Below, in pieces: positions 1 to 7,823 of a stretch of 10,003 nt of DNA. Origin of the DNA: Prevotellaceae bacterium UBA3646 (lineage in GTDB: Bacteria; Bacteroidota; Bacteroidia; Bacteroidales; Bacteroidaceae). The notes under the pieces are model-generated. The model was not told where the DNA came from. It was given only the letters and a program-made list of their open reading frames with translations, and ran no database searches. The stretch lies in the NCBI GenBank assembly GCA_002373535.1, contig DFKL01000051.1, positions 513-10,515 on the forward strand, given 5' to 3'. The first letter of the stretch is position 1. Each line of letters begins with the position of its first letter. A program made the translations under genes and the position numbers.

Positions 1-44
1 GATGTATATGAGATGTATATGAGATATATAGGAGATATGTAAAA
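1..44. repeat. 11-bp tandem repeat, four units, touching the window edge
   Basis: Two perfect copies of GATGTATATGA (1-11 and 12-22) are followed by two degenerate copies, GATATATAGGA (23-33) and GATATGTAAAA (34-44). The first copy starts at base 1, so the array may continue outside the window. It lies in A+T-rich noncoding DNA beyond the end of the glycosidase gene. The periodicity is read directly; no function can be assigned. It could be a slippage-prone microsatellite-like spacer or part of the regulatory region of an unseen neighbour. Confidence 0.7.
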
Positions 45-223
45 GAAGGGTTATTAACTATCTGCATTTCAATGCATTATATATGCAAAAAAAATACCGC
101 TTTTCTGACGTTTTGAGTAATATGGAGGAAAGATTTTTCACAAACAATTCAGCTTAAGACATAGGGATTGGAGCTTTTCTGGAATGCTTAGAGAAAAGAC
201 TAAAGGACTGTGGCGTACAGATA
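1..223. other. A+T-rich noncoding stretch
   Basis: No convincing coding sequence is seen here on either strand. The composition is far richer in A+T than the genes to the right, with an eight-A run at 87-94. Besides the 11-bp tandem repeat there is a cluster of TGCAT/ATGCA arms at 63-87: TGCAT 63-67, ATGCA 72-76, the overlapping TGCAT 73-77, and ATGCA 83-87. These could form either of two small alternative hairpins. I looked for the Bacteroidales -7 element TAnnTTTG on both strands and found no match. It is probably the spacer between this transcription unit and the next gene to the left. Confidence 0.6.
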
Positions 224-258
224 AGACAGGACGCCAGCAAGCTGCCGGCGTCCCGTCT
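224..258 (-). terminator. Strong hairpin after the GH89 stop, probable terminator
   Basis: The arms are 224-238 and 244-258 with a five-base loop (239-243). Read as minus-strand RNA all 15 positions pair, 13 as Watson-Crick and 2 as G:U. Read as plus-strand RNA the same two positions become C/A mismatches, so the structure favours minus-strand transcripts. It begins 25 nt beyond the GH89 stop codon. The sequence after it in the minus direction (TTATCTG...) is only weakly T-rich, so it may be a terminator without a good U-tract or a 3'-end stabilising hairpin. The structure is seen; the termination role is inferred from position. Confidence 0.6.
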
Positions 259-283
259 GTCTCCTGAGTTGTTGGTATCTATA

Positions 284-433
284 TTACCTGACGAAGGTCT
301 TCGTGCCTCGCTGTACTATGACACGACCTTGTGATGATGTTGTGAGGCGACGGCCTGAGAGGTCGTACATGAGCTGGGGCCCGACCGCCTCAGAGGGGTT
401 CATACAGATGTCGTCTACTCCTGTCGGGTCGTC
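284..433 (-). repeat. Copy A of a 150-bp direct repeat encoding a C-terminal tail
   Basis: The last 150 bp of the GH89 gene, stop codon included, align without gaps to 4527-4676, the end of the GH95 gene. By hand count there are about 33 differences (about 78% identity), falling to about 18% difference over the first 117 bp. One block of 20 identical bases covers the codons around PSEAV. The encoded tails share 35 of 47 residues, from PTGV to the terminal RGTKTFVR. The tail is probably a sorting or cell-surface anchoring signal related to the short Bacteroidetes C-terminal tails (YDLxGR core, as in Por secretion tails). That role is inferred. Confidence 0.85.
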
Positions 434-3400
434 TACTTTGAATGACAGAGAAACGATGTCAGTGGAGGAGGCCAACTCTACCCACGCCTGGTTTGCACTG
501 ATTGCCGTACATGAATCTGCGGCCTTGTAGAAACCAGCTTCCGAACCCGAGGGTTTGTCAAGGGTGAAGGGTATCTTGCCGACATCGGATATGAGGGTAC
601 TTACATAAGTTCCATGCAACATAGAATTGGGTACACCGGACTTGGCATCTTCGCCTGCAGGCACTATTGACAGGTCATAGTCTCCAGCAGGAGCCTTGAT
701 GACAACGGGTGTGCCGGCCTTGAGCACGTCGTTGGAGTCTGCTATGCGTCTGACGGCAAGCATTCTTGCTTCGCCTGTGCCGCTGATGTCTGTCTCTGCT
801 GCATCGTATGCTGCCATGTCCTTGGCAATGGCCGTGCTGAACGGCAGACATAGTGTCGCATATCCGGTATCTGACACCGTCAGTGGGTATGTCCCGGCCG
901 TTGTCAGCCGGAATGTGGAGAGGCCCTGCTTGTTGGCGGCATCATTTCCAATGACCGTGTTATATGCATTAAGGTAAATGTTTCCAGTGCCGTTGCTGTG
1001 TATCTTGTATACTCCGTCTGTAGGGGTCTGCTCGATTACGAATGTTCCAGCCTCGGCTTTGTTGCCGGAAAACATCATGTGTTCCCAACCGCTGGCCGTA
1101 GTCTTCATATACATTCCCTGGGCACTGATTGTATAACCGCCTGGAACGGGCGAGAGGATGAAGTATTCGTCGGCCGCAGCATGGCCTGCCCCTTTGTCTA
1201 TAACGAGCTTGTAGCCCTTGTTCCCGGCATTGTCCATGTCTTCGTTATAGCCGATGTACAGTGGTGAGGAGTAACCGTCGCCGCTGTGCGTAATCCTGTA
1301 GATTCCTGAGTATGTCTCGTCGATTTCCTCCAAATTCCTGTAGTAATAGGTCTTACTTCCGTCTGGAGATTCGTACGTCCCGATGTAGCGGGGCAGGATT
1401 TCGGCCAATATCCCGGCAGCTGTACCACTGGGCGTGGGAGAATAGCTGTAGCCTGTCTGGACGGACGTGAGCCTGTTAGTGCTTTTTTGGGTGTCCGACG
1501 TCGAATAGACATTGCGATGTGCCCAGTTCCATTCGAAATAGAACCAGTTCTTCTCATTGCCGCCCGGATGGGTGCAGCCGTTGTCGAAATAGTACTTCCA
1601 TCGTGGATAGTATACGTCCCGCATCAGTCCTTGCCAGCTTCGGTATGAGTAGTCGCGGAGACAGGCCTGTCCGCCTGCAACCGACTGGCCATAGTCGCCC
1701 CATGTGGTCAATATAGTGCGGGCATTGGCTTCCTCGTACCAGTCAGGTGTGGCCGTAGTCGCTCCGATGACCTCAGCTGCTGCATCCCTGGCTTCCTGTG
1801 TCCATTTGCCTAAACGGAAACTGGTGTTCGTTCCCTTGAGGCGGTCTACATCCAGAATAAGTTGCAGGAATGTATCCTGGAGCATTGTGTACCGCCCGGT
1901 ATTACCTGCATCCCTGGCTGTCTTTATGGACTTGAGCAGGTCGTAGGCATAGTCGGCAAGCACCTGGCTGCCGAATTCGACGAGGTCATAGTCGTAGTTG
2001 CTTCCCGAAAGGACGTCCTTCTGGCTCAGCAGATCATATACGGCGCCTATCAGCTGCTTGCGACGGGCCGGGGTGTTTACGCTGCTGGCCTTGCTGCTGT
2101 TGTAGGTTGAGCCCCAGGCACTGGCTGGATTGCATGCCAGATTGGGTATAGCCGCCCAAACGTCTTCGACAGGGCCTTGTATAGCATCGGCGCCATAGTT
2201 GAGTGCCGTCTGCTTGAGCGTAGACCATGCTGACTGTGCAACGGTATTGGCTTGTCCGTAACGGCTGGTTGAATAGGACTTGACCCACTCGTCAATATCC
2301 GGCTTGGAGGCATGCCAGGGTAATTCGAACAGCAAGTCGTATGTCACCGGTGTCTGCTCGATAGCCTCGGGAGCTGCACCTATGCCACGGATGGTTGCAT
2401 ATTTCTGCTTGTAGGTAAAGTAGTTGTCCGTCATGTTCTGCAGACGTCCCATAAGGCCGCTGCGTCCGCCAAAGTTGGGTATCGTACAATATATGGACTT
2501 TTGTGGAGAATATCCCTGAGACCATCTGTCAAATGCAGGAGAACCGTCGGAGAAGAGATCCAGCACGACAAGGCGTCCCTGGGGAACGGCTGTCAAGGAT
2601 GTGCCTTGGTAGGCGGCCCATTGCCACTGCTGTATGATCCATTCGGTATTGCTGCCGCAGTTGGCATCCATTGCATCGTATACTGCGCGGTATCCTGCGG
2701 CATAGTTGCCGCTTGATATGGTTCCGCCCTCGTGAAACGGATCCATGGAATAGTATCTGGATGTGCAGTTCATTACTGCATGCAGGCGTTCGTAATACTT
2801 TTCTGCAAGTTTTGCGAATGCAGTGCCTGTCGGGTCTACGATTGCCGGACGCTGGAAACCGCACCATGTATTGGCGGTCTCGGCAGCAAGGCCTGACTTG
2901 CTTTGGAAATTGGCGGGAACCATACCGCTGAAGCCGGGCAGTACCGGCTGCATCCCAAGTTCCTTCTCACGTGCACAGATCTTGCGTGCAAGAGACTGCT
3001 GACGGTCATACCACCTGTCGTCCTGCATACCTGCTGCAGGGTTAGTGCCATCACCTCCCCAGCCTTGCAGGTTGTTCATTCCCCACCACGCGGTAAAGGC
3101 CGGTCCAGGGACAAATGCCTCGGCATCTGCTTCGCTATAGTTCGTTCCGCCACAGGCCGAGAGGTCGTTCATAAGGAAATCCTTCCATACCTTTTCCAAG
3201 CCTATAATCTGCAACGGAGCATTTATGCCATGCAATGCCATCCAGTCTATTTCCTTCATCCAGCGGGCCTCGCTCCATGAGGTCATGGAGTAGCCGAACG
3301 TGCAGTAGTTCAGATAGTATCGGTATTGTGCCTCGCAGGTGTGTGTCTCGTCAGACGCGGGAAGTACCATAGCGGGCAAATCCACGTATGCACCCGAGGC

Positions 3401-4444
3401 GCATTCGTTAAGGGTGTTCCATGAAATGTTTACGTTCAGATAGTGGTTCAGATACCAACCGATGCCTGCTGTTATGGCACTGATGGACGAACCTTTGACG
3501 AGCGGCTTCCCATCCTTCTGCGAAAGGACGAAGACATCCTTTGTTCCCGAGTAAAGGCCCTGGTCAAGAAGGGTCTCTATCCTTTCGCCCGTACCTGCAC
3601 CGCCAATGCGGTCAAGGAGTGCAACCACTGCAGTCGGATTCCGTTCGATTCTGTCGGCAGTGTATACGACGACGAACGTATGTATGGCTGCATCATAGGT
3701 GACCATGGACTGATAGCCTGATACCGCGACGGCACTTACGACACCTGTCTGCAATCCATCAGCCGCTTCGAATGACGTCGTGTAGACTTGACCGCCGTAT
3801 ACAAGGCCGGCTCCTTCCGGGGCCTGACTTCCGTCGTCCTGCCTAAGGGTAACGGTATAAGTGACGTCGTCTTCCTCCTGTAGCAGGGAGTTGATGGCAA
3901 GGGACTTGATGTTGATGCCGACAGGAAGTCCGTAAGACAACTGTGAGAAGGTGTCAAGTGCCCTGTTCAATGTGTAGTCCCGTGTGTCCTCGTTGCCGGA
4001 GGCATCCCGGGTGCAGATTTGCAGGGCCTTGTCTCCGTCGTACGTCAGTCTGGCGGTGAAGTCCTCGTTGTATGACACGTTGGCAACCGGATGATCACTG
4101 CCGTTGAATACTACATTCAGCTTGCCGCCATTGGCAGATGACTGCAGATAGAACTGGATACCGTTGTAGCCGTTTTTCTCGGGAAATGCATTGCTGCCAA
4201 GAGCAAAGACGGTTGATCCCCACTGGTTCATACTGGCACCGTTGCTCTCGACCTCCAGAGTCATCACCCACCCTGTTCCCGCTTCGAGCCGGCTCCATCC
4301 GTCCGTGCTCACTGACGAAACATTCAGCGTTCCTGTCTTGCCGGCACCGGTTACCACATTGTCTGCAGCACCTGCCGTACCGCATCCGTTCACGAGTGCA
4401 AACGCGACAACTACAAGGCGTAAAATATAATTTGACATTCTCAT
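284..4444 (-). CDS. Secreted multidomain GH89 alpha-N-acetylglucosaminidase (NAGLU family)
   Basis: Exo-glycosidase predicted to release terminal alpha-linked GlcNAc, from mucin-type glycans or heparan sulfate. Residues are numbered from the ATG at 4444. Residues 1-27 form a signal peptide (hydrophobic run LVVVAFALV, then GCGTAGAA). About 28-185 is a beta-rich, LamG-like region; 193-263 is a small beta domain also found in the neighbouring GH95; about 268-360 is the NAGLU N-terminal domain; about 373-710 is the TIM barrel, with the family signature MKEIDWMALHGINAPLQ. About 714-990 is the NAGLU C-terminal helical domain. Glu572 (DPFHEGG) and Glu707 (FELPW) match the two catalytic glutamates of the family (E316 and E446 of human NAGLU, by recalled alignment). 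About 1019-1181 is beta-trefoil-like, 1184-1334 carries a module with GYATLCLPFS, and 1340-1386 is the sorting-type tail. It is much longer than human NAGLU (743 aa) because of these accessory domains. Start choice: the frame stays open to 4657, but that extension lies inside the GH95 gene and has no signal peptide. The ATG at 4438 is equally possible. VNGC near residue 21 is a poor lipobox, so lipoprotein export cannot be excluded. Family call strong; substrate inferred. Confidence 0.93.
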   Translation of the reverse strand: MRMSNYILRLVVVAFALVNGCGTAGAADNVVTGAGKTGTLNVSSVSTDGWSRLEAGTGWVMTLEVESNGASMNQWGSTVFALGSNAFPEKNGYNGIQFYLQSSANGGKLNVVFNGSDHPVANVSYNEDFTARLTYDGDKALQICTRDASGNEDTRDYTLNRALDTFSQLSYGLPVGINIKSLAINSLLQEEDDVTYTVTLRQDDGSQAPEGAGLVYGGQVYTTSFEAADGLQTGVVSAVAVSGYQSMVTYDAAIHTFVVVYTADRIERNPTAVVALLDRIGGAGTGERIETLLDQGLYSGTKDVFVLSQKDGKPLVKGSSISAITAGIGWYLNHYLNVNISWNTLNECASGAYVDLPAMVLPASDETHTCEAQYRYYLNYCTFGYSMTSWSEARWMKEIDWMALHGINAPLQIIGLEKVWKDFLMNDLSACGGTNYSEADAEAFVPGPAFTAWWGMNNLQGWGGDGTNPAAGMQDDRWYDRQQSLARKICAREKELGMQPVLPGFSGMVPANFQSKSGLAAETANTWCGFQRPAIVDPTGTAFAKLAEKYYERLHAVMNCTSRYYSMDPFHEGGTISSGNYAAGYRAVYDAMDANCGSNTEWIIQQWQWAAYQGTSLTAVPQGRLVVLDLFSDGSPAFDRWSQGYSPQKSIYCTIPNFGGRSGLMGRLQNMTDNYFTYKQKYATIRGIGAAPEAIEQTPVTYDLLFELPWHASKPDIDEWVKSYSTSRYGQANTVAQSAWSTLKQTALNYGADAIQGPVEDVWAAIPNLACNPASAWGSTYNSSKASSVNTPARRKQLIGAVYDLLSQKDVLSGSNYDYDLVEFGSQVLADYAYDLLKSIKTARDAGNTGRYTMLQDTFLQLILDVDRLKGTNTSFRLGKWTQEARDAAAEVIGATTATPDWYEEANARTILTTWGDYGQSVAGGQACLRDYSYRSWQGLMRDVYYPRWKYYFDNGCTHPGGNEKNWFYFEWNWAHRNVYSTSDTQKSTNRLTSVQTGYSYSPTPSGTAAGILAEILPRYIGTYESPDGSKTYYYRNLEEIDETYSGIYRITHSGDGYSSPLYIGYNEDMDNAGNKGYKLVIDKGAGHAAADEYFILSPVPGGYTISAQGMYMKTTASGWEHMMFSGNKAEAGTFVIEQTPTDGVYKIHSNGTGNIYLNAYNTVIGNDAANKQGLSTFRLTTAGTYPLTVSDTGYATLCLPFSTAIAKDMAAYDAAETDISGTGEARMLAVRRIADSNDVLKAGTPVVIKAPAGDYDLSIVPAGEDAKSGVPNSMLHGTYVSTLISDVGKIPFTLDKPSGSEAGFYKAADSCTAISANQAWVELASSTDIVSLSFKVDDPTGVDDICMNPSEAVGPQLMYDLSGRRLTTSSQGRVIVQRGTKTFVR

Positions 4445-4458
4445 ATTGTGTGATTCAA

Positions 4459-4478
4459 TATTATTGTCGCGAATAATA
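4459..4478 (-). promoter_or_regulatory. Perfect 7-bp inverted repeat ahead of the GH89 start
   Basis: The arms TATTATT and AATAATA surround a 6-base G+C-rich centre in the 82-nt gap between GH95 and GH89. The element ends 14 nt before the ATG at 4444 (20 nt before the one at 4438), so it lies in the leader of GH89. It could be an operator half-site pair or a small RNA hairpin near the ribosome entry site. No Shine-Dalgarno sequence is visible between it and the start, as is usual in Bacteroidetes. The inverted repeat is seen. A regulatory role is a guess, since A+T-rich spacers produce such repeats by chance. Confidence 0.3.
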
Positions 4479-4526
4479 AGGCTTCTTATAGGATACCGTG
4501 CTTGGTCTCTGCCCGGAAAGACCTGT

Positions 4527-4676
4527 TTACCTAACGAAGGTCTTTGTGCCTCGACATATCGTAATACGACCCTGTGATGCCGTTGTGAGGCGACGGCCGG
4601 AGAGGTCGTATACTGGCTGGACTCCGACCGCCTCAGAGGGGTTTGCTCCGATGGCATTTACTCCCGTAGGGTCATG
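4527..4676 (-). repeat. Copy B of the 150-bp direct repeat encoding a C-terminal tail
   Basis: The 3' end of the GH95 gene matches the 3' end of the GH89 gene (284-433) at about 78% of bases without gaps. In the protein the shared part begins at the SF..DPTG junction immediately after the catalytic enzyme's last beta domain and runs to the C-terminus. The sharp boundary between unrelated enzyme sequence and shared tail indicates a mobile or duplicated coding module rather than homology of whole genes. Confidence 0.85.
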
Positions 4677-7600
4677 AACGAAACTGATGTCTATAACATC
4701 ACCTTTCCGGCATGGTATGGTTATGATGCCTACCTGGTCGACGGTGACGCTGACGAGCTTTCCGTTGACGGCTATCCATGCGTCCTTGAGTGCCTTGCTG
4801 CCTCGCTCGCAGCGAACGCGCAACGGTGCTCCGGCATTGCTGACAATGCGTGCGGAGGTGCAGTCACCGAGCTTCCACTGGAAATCTACCGTGAAGTTGC
4901 CTACGGCCTTCATTCCGTGGACTTCGCCTTTCTTCCACTGTGTGGGGACGGCTGGCATTATGTGTATGTAGTCGTGTGCCGACTGCATAAGCATCTCGGC
5001 CATACCTGAACATGTGCCGAAATTGCCATCTATCTGGAATGGAGCGTGGCTGTCGAACAGGTTGTAGTAGATGCCTCCTGCATACTGGTTGGTACCGTAG
5101 CTGGTAGAATGCTTGAGTGCATTCTTGATGATGGTGTGGGCGTGGTCGCCGTCCAAGGCGCGGGCCCACAGATTGACTTTCCATCCGAGCGACCATCCGG
5201 TTGCCTCGTCACCTCGGACGTTGAGGCTGTTGAGGGCGGGCTGGAAGTATGGGCTTTCCTTGTCTATCTGCTCGAGAGGGAAGAGTGCCATGAGGTGGCT
5301 GAGGTGACGGTGACCGGCATCGTTGCTGACATCGTATGTGGCGTATTTCCACTCGCGCAGTATCGGCTGTCCGCTGGTAACGCCGTTGCGCGTACCCCAC
5401 TTGCCGGTATATGTCTCTATAGCGAGTCCCTTGTCTATATCGCGGAGATAGCTATCAAGCTTGTCAAGGTCGGCTTGTGTGATACCTGCCTCGTCGAGTG
5501 TGAGGACTTCCATTGCATCATGGATATTCTGGAACAGGTAGGTGATTATCTGCTGGGCATGTGCGGTACCGTCCTCGGTAGGATGGTCGTTCTGCTCGGG
5601 CGAATACTCGTCGGGGGCTACCCACGTGCCGTCGTTGACGGTACGGTCCTTGATGAGGCGTTCCATCCAGAACCGGGCTGCCGACCACATTACGGGGAAA
5701 GCCTGTATGAGGAATTCCTTGTCCTGGGTGTAGCGCCAGTGTTGCCACAGGTGACTGGTATTCCAGGCATTGGCCACGAAATAGTTGCTGCCCCATGTGG
5801 ACATTCCGCCAAAGATATTGTTCTCGGTGAAGAACGTCCATCCGCTGGTAGTCTTGCCGTACTGGGTCGCAGCGCGTTTCCAGATGTCGCCCTGTGCGTT
5901 CTTGATGGTATAGTTGAGGAAGGGCATGTGCAACTCGGAGAGGTTGGTGGACTCGGCGGGCCAGTAGTTCATCTGCACGTTGATGTTGGCGTGGATGTCG
6001 CTGTTCCACGGTGCATAGGCCTTGTCGTTCCAGATGCCCTGCAGGTTGTTGGGGGCGGCGATTGGCAGACGGTTGCTGCTGATCTCCAGATAGCGTCCGT
6101 AGGCGAAGTAGAGTTCCTCGAGGAAGAGTACGTCGTTGGCAAGCGTGGTTGCGTTCTTGTTGTTGTTGAAGTAGTCTACCAGTGACTTGGTATCACGGGA
6201 CGGGGTGTCAAGTCCCAAGGAGAAGGTCATGCGTCCGGTCCACGAGCGGAAGTCGTCTACGTGGTCGGCATATATAGAGGCATAGCCTTTCTGTACGGCG
6301 GCGGCTATGACCTGCTTGACGGACTTGCTGACCTGACTGGCTGTACGACCGTCATTGTACCGGTTGATGTCTGCCACGTTGCCGTTGTAGTTGGTGGCGC
6401 CTTTCAGGTATACGACAATCTCTGTTGCATCCCTTACGTCCACTCCGTCGTCACCCGTGGTGACTGTTCCGTCGGTCGTCCCTACCTGGAAACGTGCGGC
6501 ATAGTTGACGACTTCCATTCCGCCTGTGAATATGCCCATGCCGTCGTCGTAGCTGACATCGCTTGCGTTGATGTTATCTCCGGGTACGAGGGCAAAGCGC
6601 ATGTTGAGCTTGCCGTCGCCCATGGCCTTGTACTGTATGGCAATGACCTGATCTGGGGCACTGGCTATATAGCGTCGTGTATAACGGGTGCCGTCGGCTC
6701 CTGTGAAATTGACGCCTGCCACGCCTTCCTGGATGTCAAGGTAGCGTACGTACCGGGTTGCCGTGCCTACATCGGTACGATTGAGAATGGTTGAGGTGAG
6801 GGACCCGAAATTGCGATATGCTCCGTATCCGCCGCCTATTGTGGGAGAGCCTGCCCACAGGGTCTTCTCGTTGAACTGTATCTCGTCCTGACATACGGAA
6901 CCGTATATCATTGCGCCTAACTCGCCGTTGCCTATAGGAAGGGCATATTCCATCCATGGGTTTGAGACGCCTGTGGCCTTGGCACTGGTCTTGTACCACA
7001 GTGTGTGAGGGTTGGGCACGTCGAAGGATGTGGCTCCGGTAATGTTGAATTCGGTGACGTCTATCTCGTCGGCTTCCCCGACCGGATAGAAATACAGTGC
7101 ATTACCCGTGTCCCCTGTATCCCAGAGGCCTATTTCCTTGCCGGTCCCTGCTCCGCCAAACTGATTGAAGCCCATGGATGTGTCTCCGTAACGTGTCAGC
7201 TCGTATGTCTTGCCTGATGACTTGTACAGGTATTTGAACGCTCCGTTGGTCGTGCCTGGGTCTGTTGCCGTGGCCGTCACCCTGGTGTTACGGGATGCCG
7301 AGGTCAGAGACATGTAGAAACCGCTCTTGCTGATGATGCGGAACTTGTTGGCGGATGTACCTATCTTCTCGAAGCGCCATAGCTGGGAGTCACTGGCCTG
7401 ATTGGCTGCGACGGTCTTCAGGACGGCTCCCTCGCCCTGCTCGGCAATGGCTGCTCCGCTGTTGTCATACTTGATCTGATACCATACCGGGGACTGGGCG
7501 GTGGAGAATTCGATAACGGCCGAATAGATGGCGGTTATCGTCCCGGCCGCACGATCCAGGGCTACCTTGGCGCGATAACCGCTCCATGTATAGGGTGCAA

Positions 7601-7781
7601 AGTCACTCTTCTCGCAGTCGTCTGCGGCTGTGATCACGGCACCTTTCTTGTATCTGACGCCTGCGTAGGTGACGCCTGCGTTTGTATTGGTGGTTCCCTG
7701 TACAACAACTGTCAGCTCCATTGCCATGGCCTGCACTGCTGACAGCATCAGTATTGCCATGAATAATGTTAGTCGTTTCAT
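4527..7781 (-). CDS. Secreted GH95 alpha-L-fucosidase (1,2-alpha-L-fucosidase type)
   Basis: Inverting exo-glycosidase predicted to cleave terminal alpha-1,2-linked L-fucose from host glycans. Length is 1084 aa. Residues 1-20 are a classic signal peptide (MKRLTLFMAILMLSAVQAMA). Residues 22-88 form a small beta domain that also occurs in the adjacent GH89 protein. About 95-235 is beta-trefoil (ricin-like) in character, with the typical NQFGGAGTGKEIGLWD repeat. From about 258 the GH95 region runs: N-terminal super-sandwich (NPWMEYALPIGNGELGAMIYG), an (alpha/alpha)6 barrel from about 540, then a beta domain to about 1035. The catalytic set of the Bifidobacterium fucosidase AfcA (N421, N423, E566, D766) appears conserved as Asn599 and Asn601 (HANINVQMNYW), Glu729 (SPEQN) and Asp918 (QIDGNFG). 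His597, two residues before Asn599, is the residue usual in fucosidases; in characterised GH95 alpha-L-galactosidases it is replaced, as I recall, by Thr. Residues 1038-1084 are the sorting-type tail shared with GH89. The gene begins 42 nt after the nuclease stop and ends 82 nt before the GH89 start, suggesting co-expression. Family and active site are strong; linkage preference is inferred. Confidence 0.94.
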   Translation of the reverse strand: MKRLTLFMAILMLSAVQAMAMELTVVVQGTTNTNAGVTYAGVRYKKGAVITAADDCEKSDFAPYTWSGYRAKVALDRAAGTITAIYSAVIEFSTAQSPVWYQIKYDNSGAAIAEQGEGAVLKTVAANQASDSQLWRFEKIGTSANKFRIISKSGFYMSLTSASRNTRVTATATDPGTTNGAFKYLYKSSGKTYELTRYGDTSMGFNQFGGAGTGKEIGLWDTGDTGNALYFYPVGEADEIDVTEFNITGATSFDVPNPHTLWYKTSAKATGVSNPWMEYALPIGNGELGAMIYGSVCQDEIQFNEKTLWAGSPTIGGGYGAYRNFGSLTSTILNRTDVGTATRYVRYLDIQEGVAGVNFTGADGTRYTRRYIASAPDQVIAIQYKAMGDGKLNMRFALVPGDNINASDVSYDDGMGIFTGGMEVVNYAARFQVGTTDGTVTTGDDGVDVRDATEIVVYLKGATNYNGNVADINRYNDGRTASQVSKSVKQVIAAAVQKGYASIYADHVDDFRSWTGRMTFSLGLDTPSRDTKSLVDYFNNNKNATTLANDVLFLEELYFAYGRYLEISSNRLPIAAPNNLQGIWNDKAYAPWNSDIHANINVQMNYWPAESTNLSELHMPFLNYTIKNAQGDIWKRAATQYGKTTSGWTFFTENNIFGGMSTWGSNYFVANAWNTSHLWQHWRYTQDKEFLIQAFPVMWSAARFWMERLIKDRTVNDGTWVAPDEYSPEQNDHPTEDGTAHAQQIITYLFQNIHDAMEVLTLDEAGITQADLDKLDSYLRDIDKGLAIETYTGKWGTRNGVTSGQPILREWKYATYDVSNDAGHRHLSHLMALFPLEQIDKESPYFQPALNSLNVRGDEATGWSLGWKVNLWARALDGDHAHTIIKNALKHSTSYGTNQYAGGIYYNLFDSHAPFQIDGNFGTCSGMAEMLMQSAHDYIHIMPAVPTQWKKGEVHGMKAVGNFTVDFQWKLGDCTSARIVSNAGAPLRVRCERGSKALKDAWIAVNGKLVSVTVDQVGIITIPCRKGDVIDISFVHDPTGVNAIGANPSEAVGVQPVYDLSGRRLTTASQGRITICRGTKTFVR

Positions 7782-7823
7782 GTTGATCTTGGTATTATTG
7801 GTTTTTGTATGTGCCGGTGTATG

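Noticed and set aside
1..44. CRISPR array
   Set aside because: The units are 11 bp and directly adjacent with no unique spacers, and no cas gene is present.
1..283. Bacteroidales promoter (-33 TTTG / -7 TAnnTTTG) in the noncoding left edge
   Set aside because: I looked for the -7 element on both strands and found no match; the T-run on the minus strand near 87-94 only loosely resembles it.
4504..4523. Short inverted repeat (GGTCT/AGACC) just after the GH95 stop, considered as a terminator between the glycosidase genes
   Set aside because: Only five base pairs with a ten-base loop and no T-run after it in the minus direction; too weak to claim termination.
4445..4657. N-terminal extension of GH89
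   Set aside because: It overlaps GH95 coding sequence in a different frame and precedes a clear signal peptide, so it is not treated as part of the protein.
5046..6185. Plus-strand open frame of 379 codons opposite GH95
   Set aside because: It lies wholly within the GH95 catalytic region, is rich in Val and Gly with no recognisable motif, and is explained by the codon bias of the opposite strand. The minus-strand protein has all family signatures across the same bases.
6261..6794. Plus-strand open frame of 177 codons
   Set aside because: Another antisense shadow of GH95, with no domain, no plausible start context, and frames of similar kind throughout the window.
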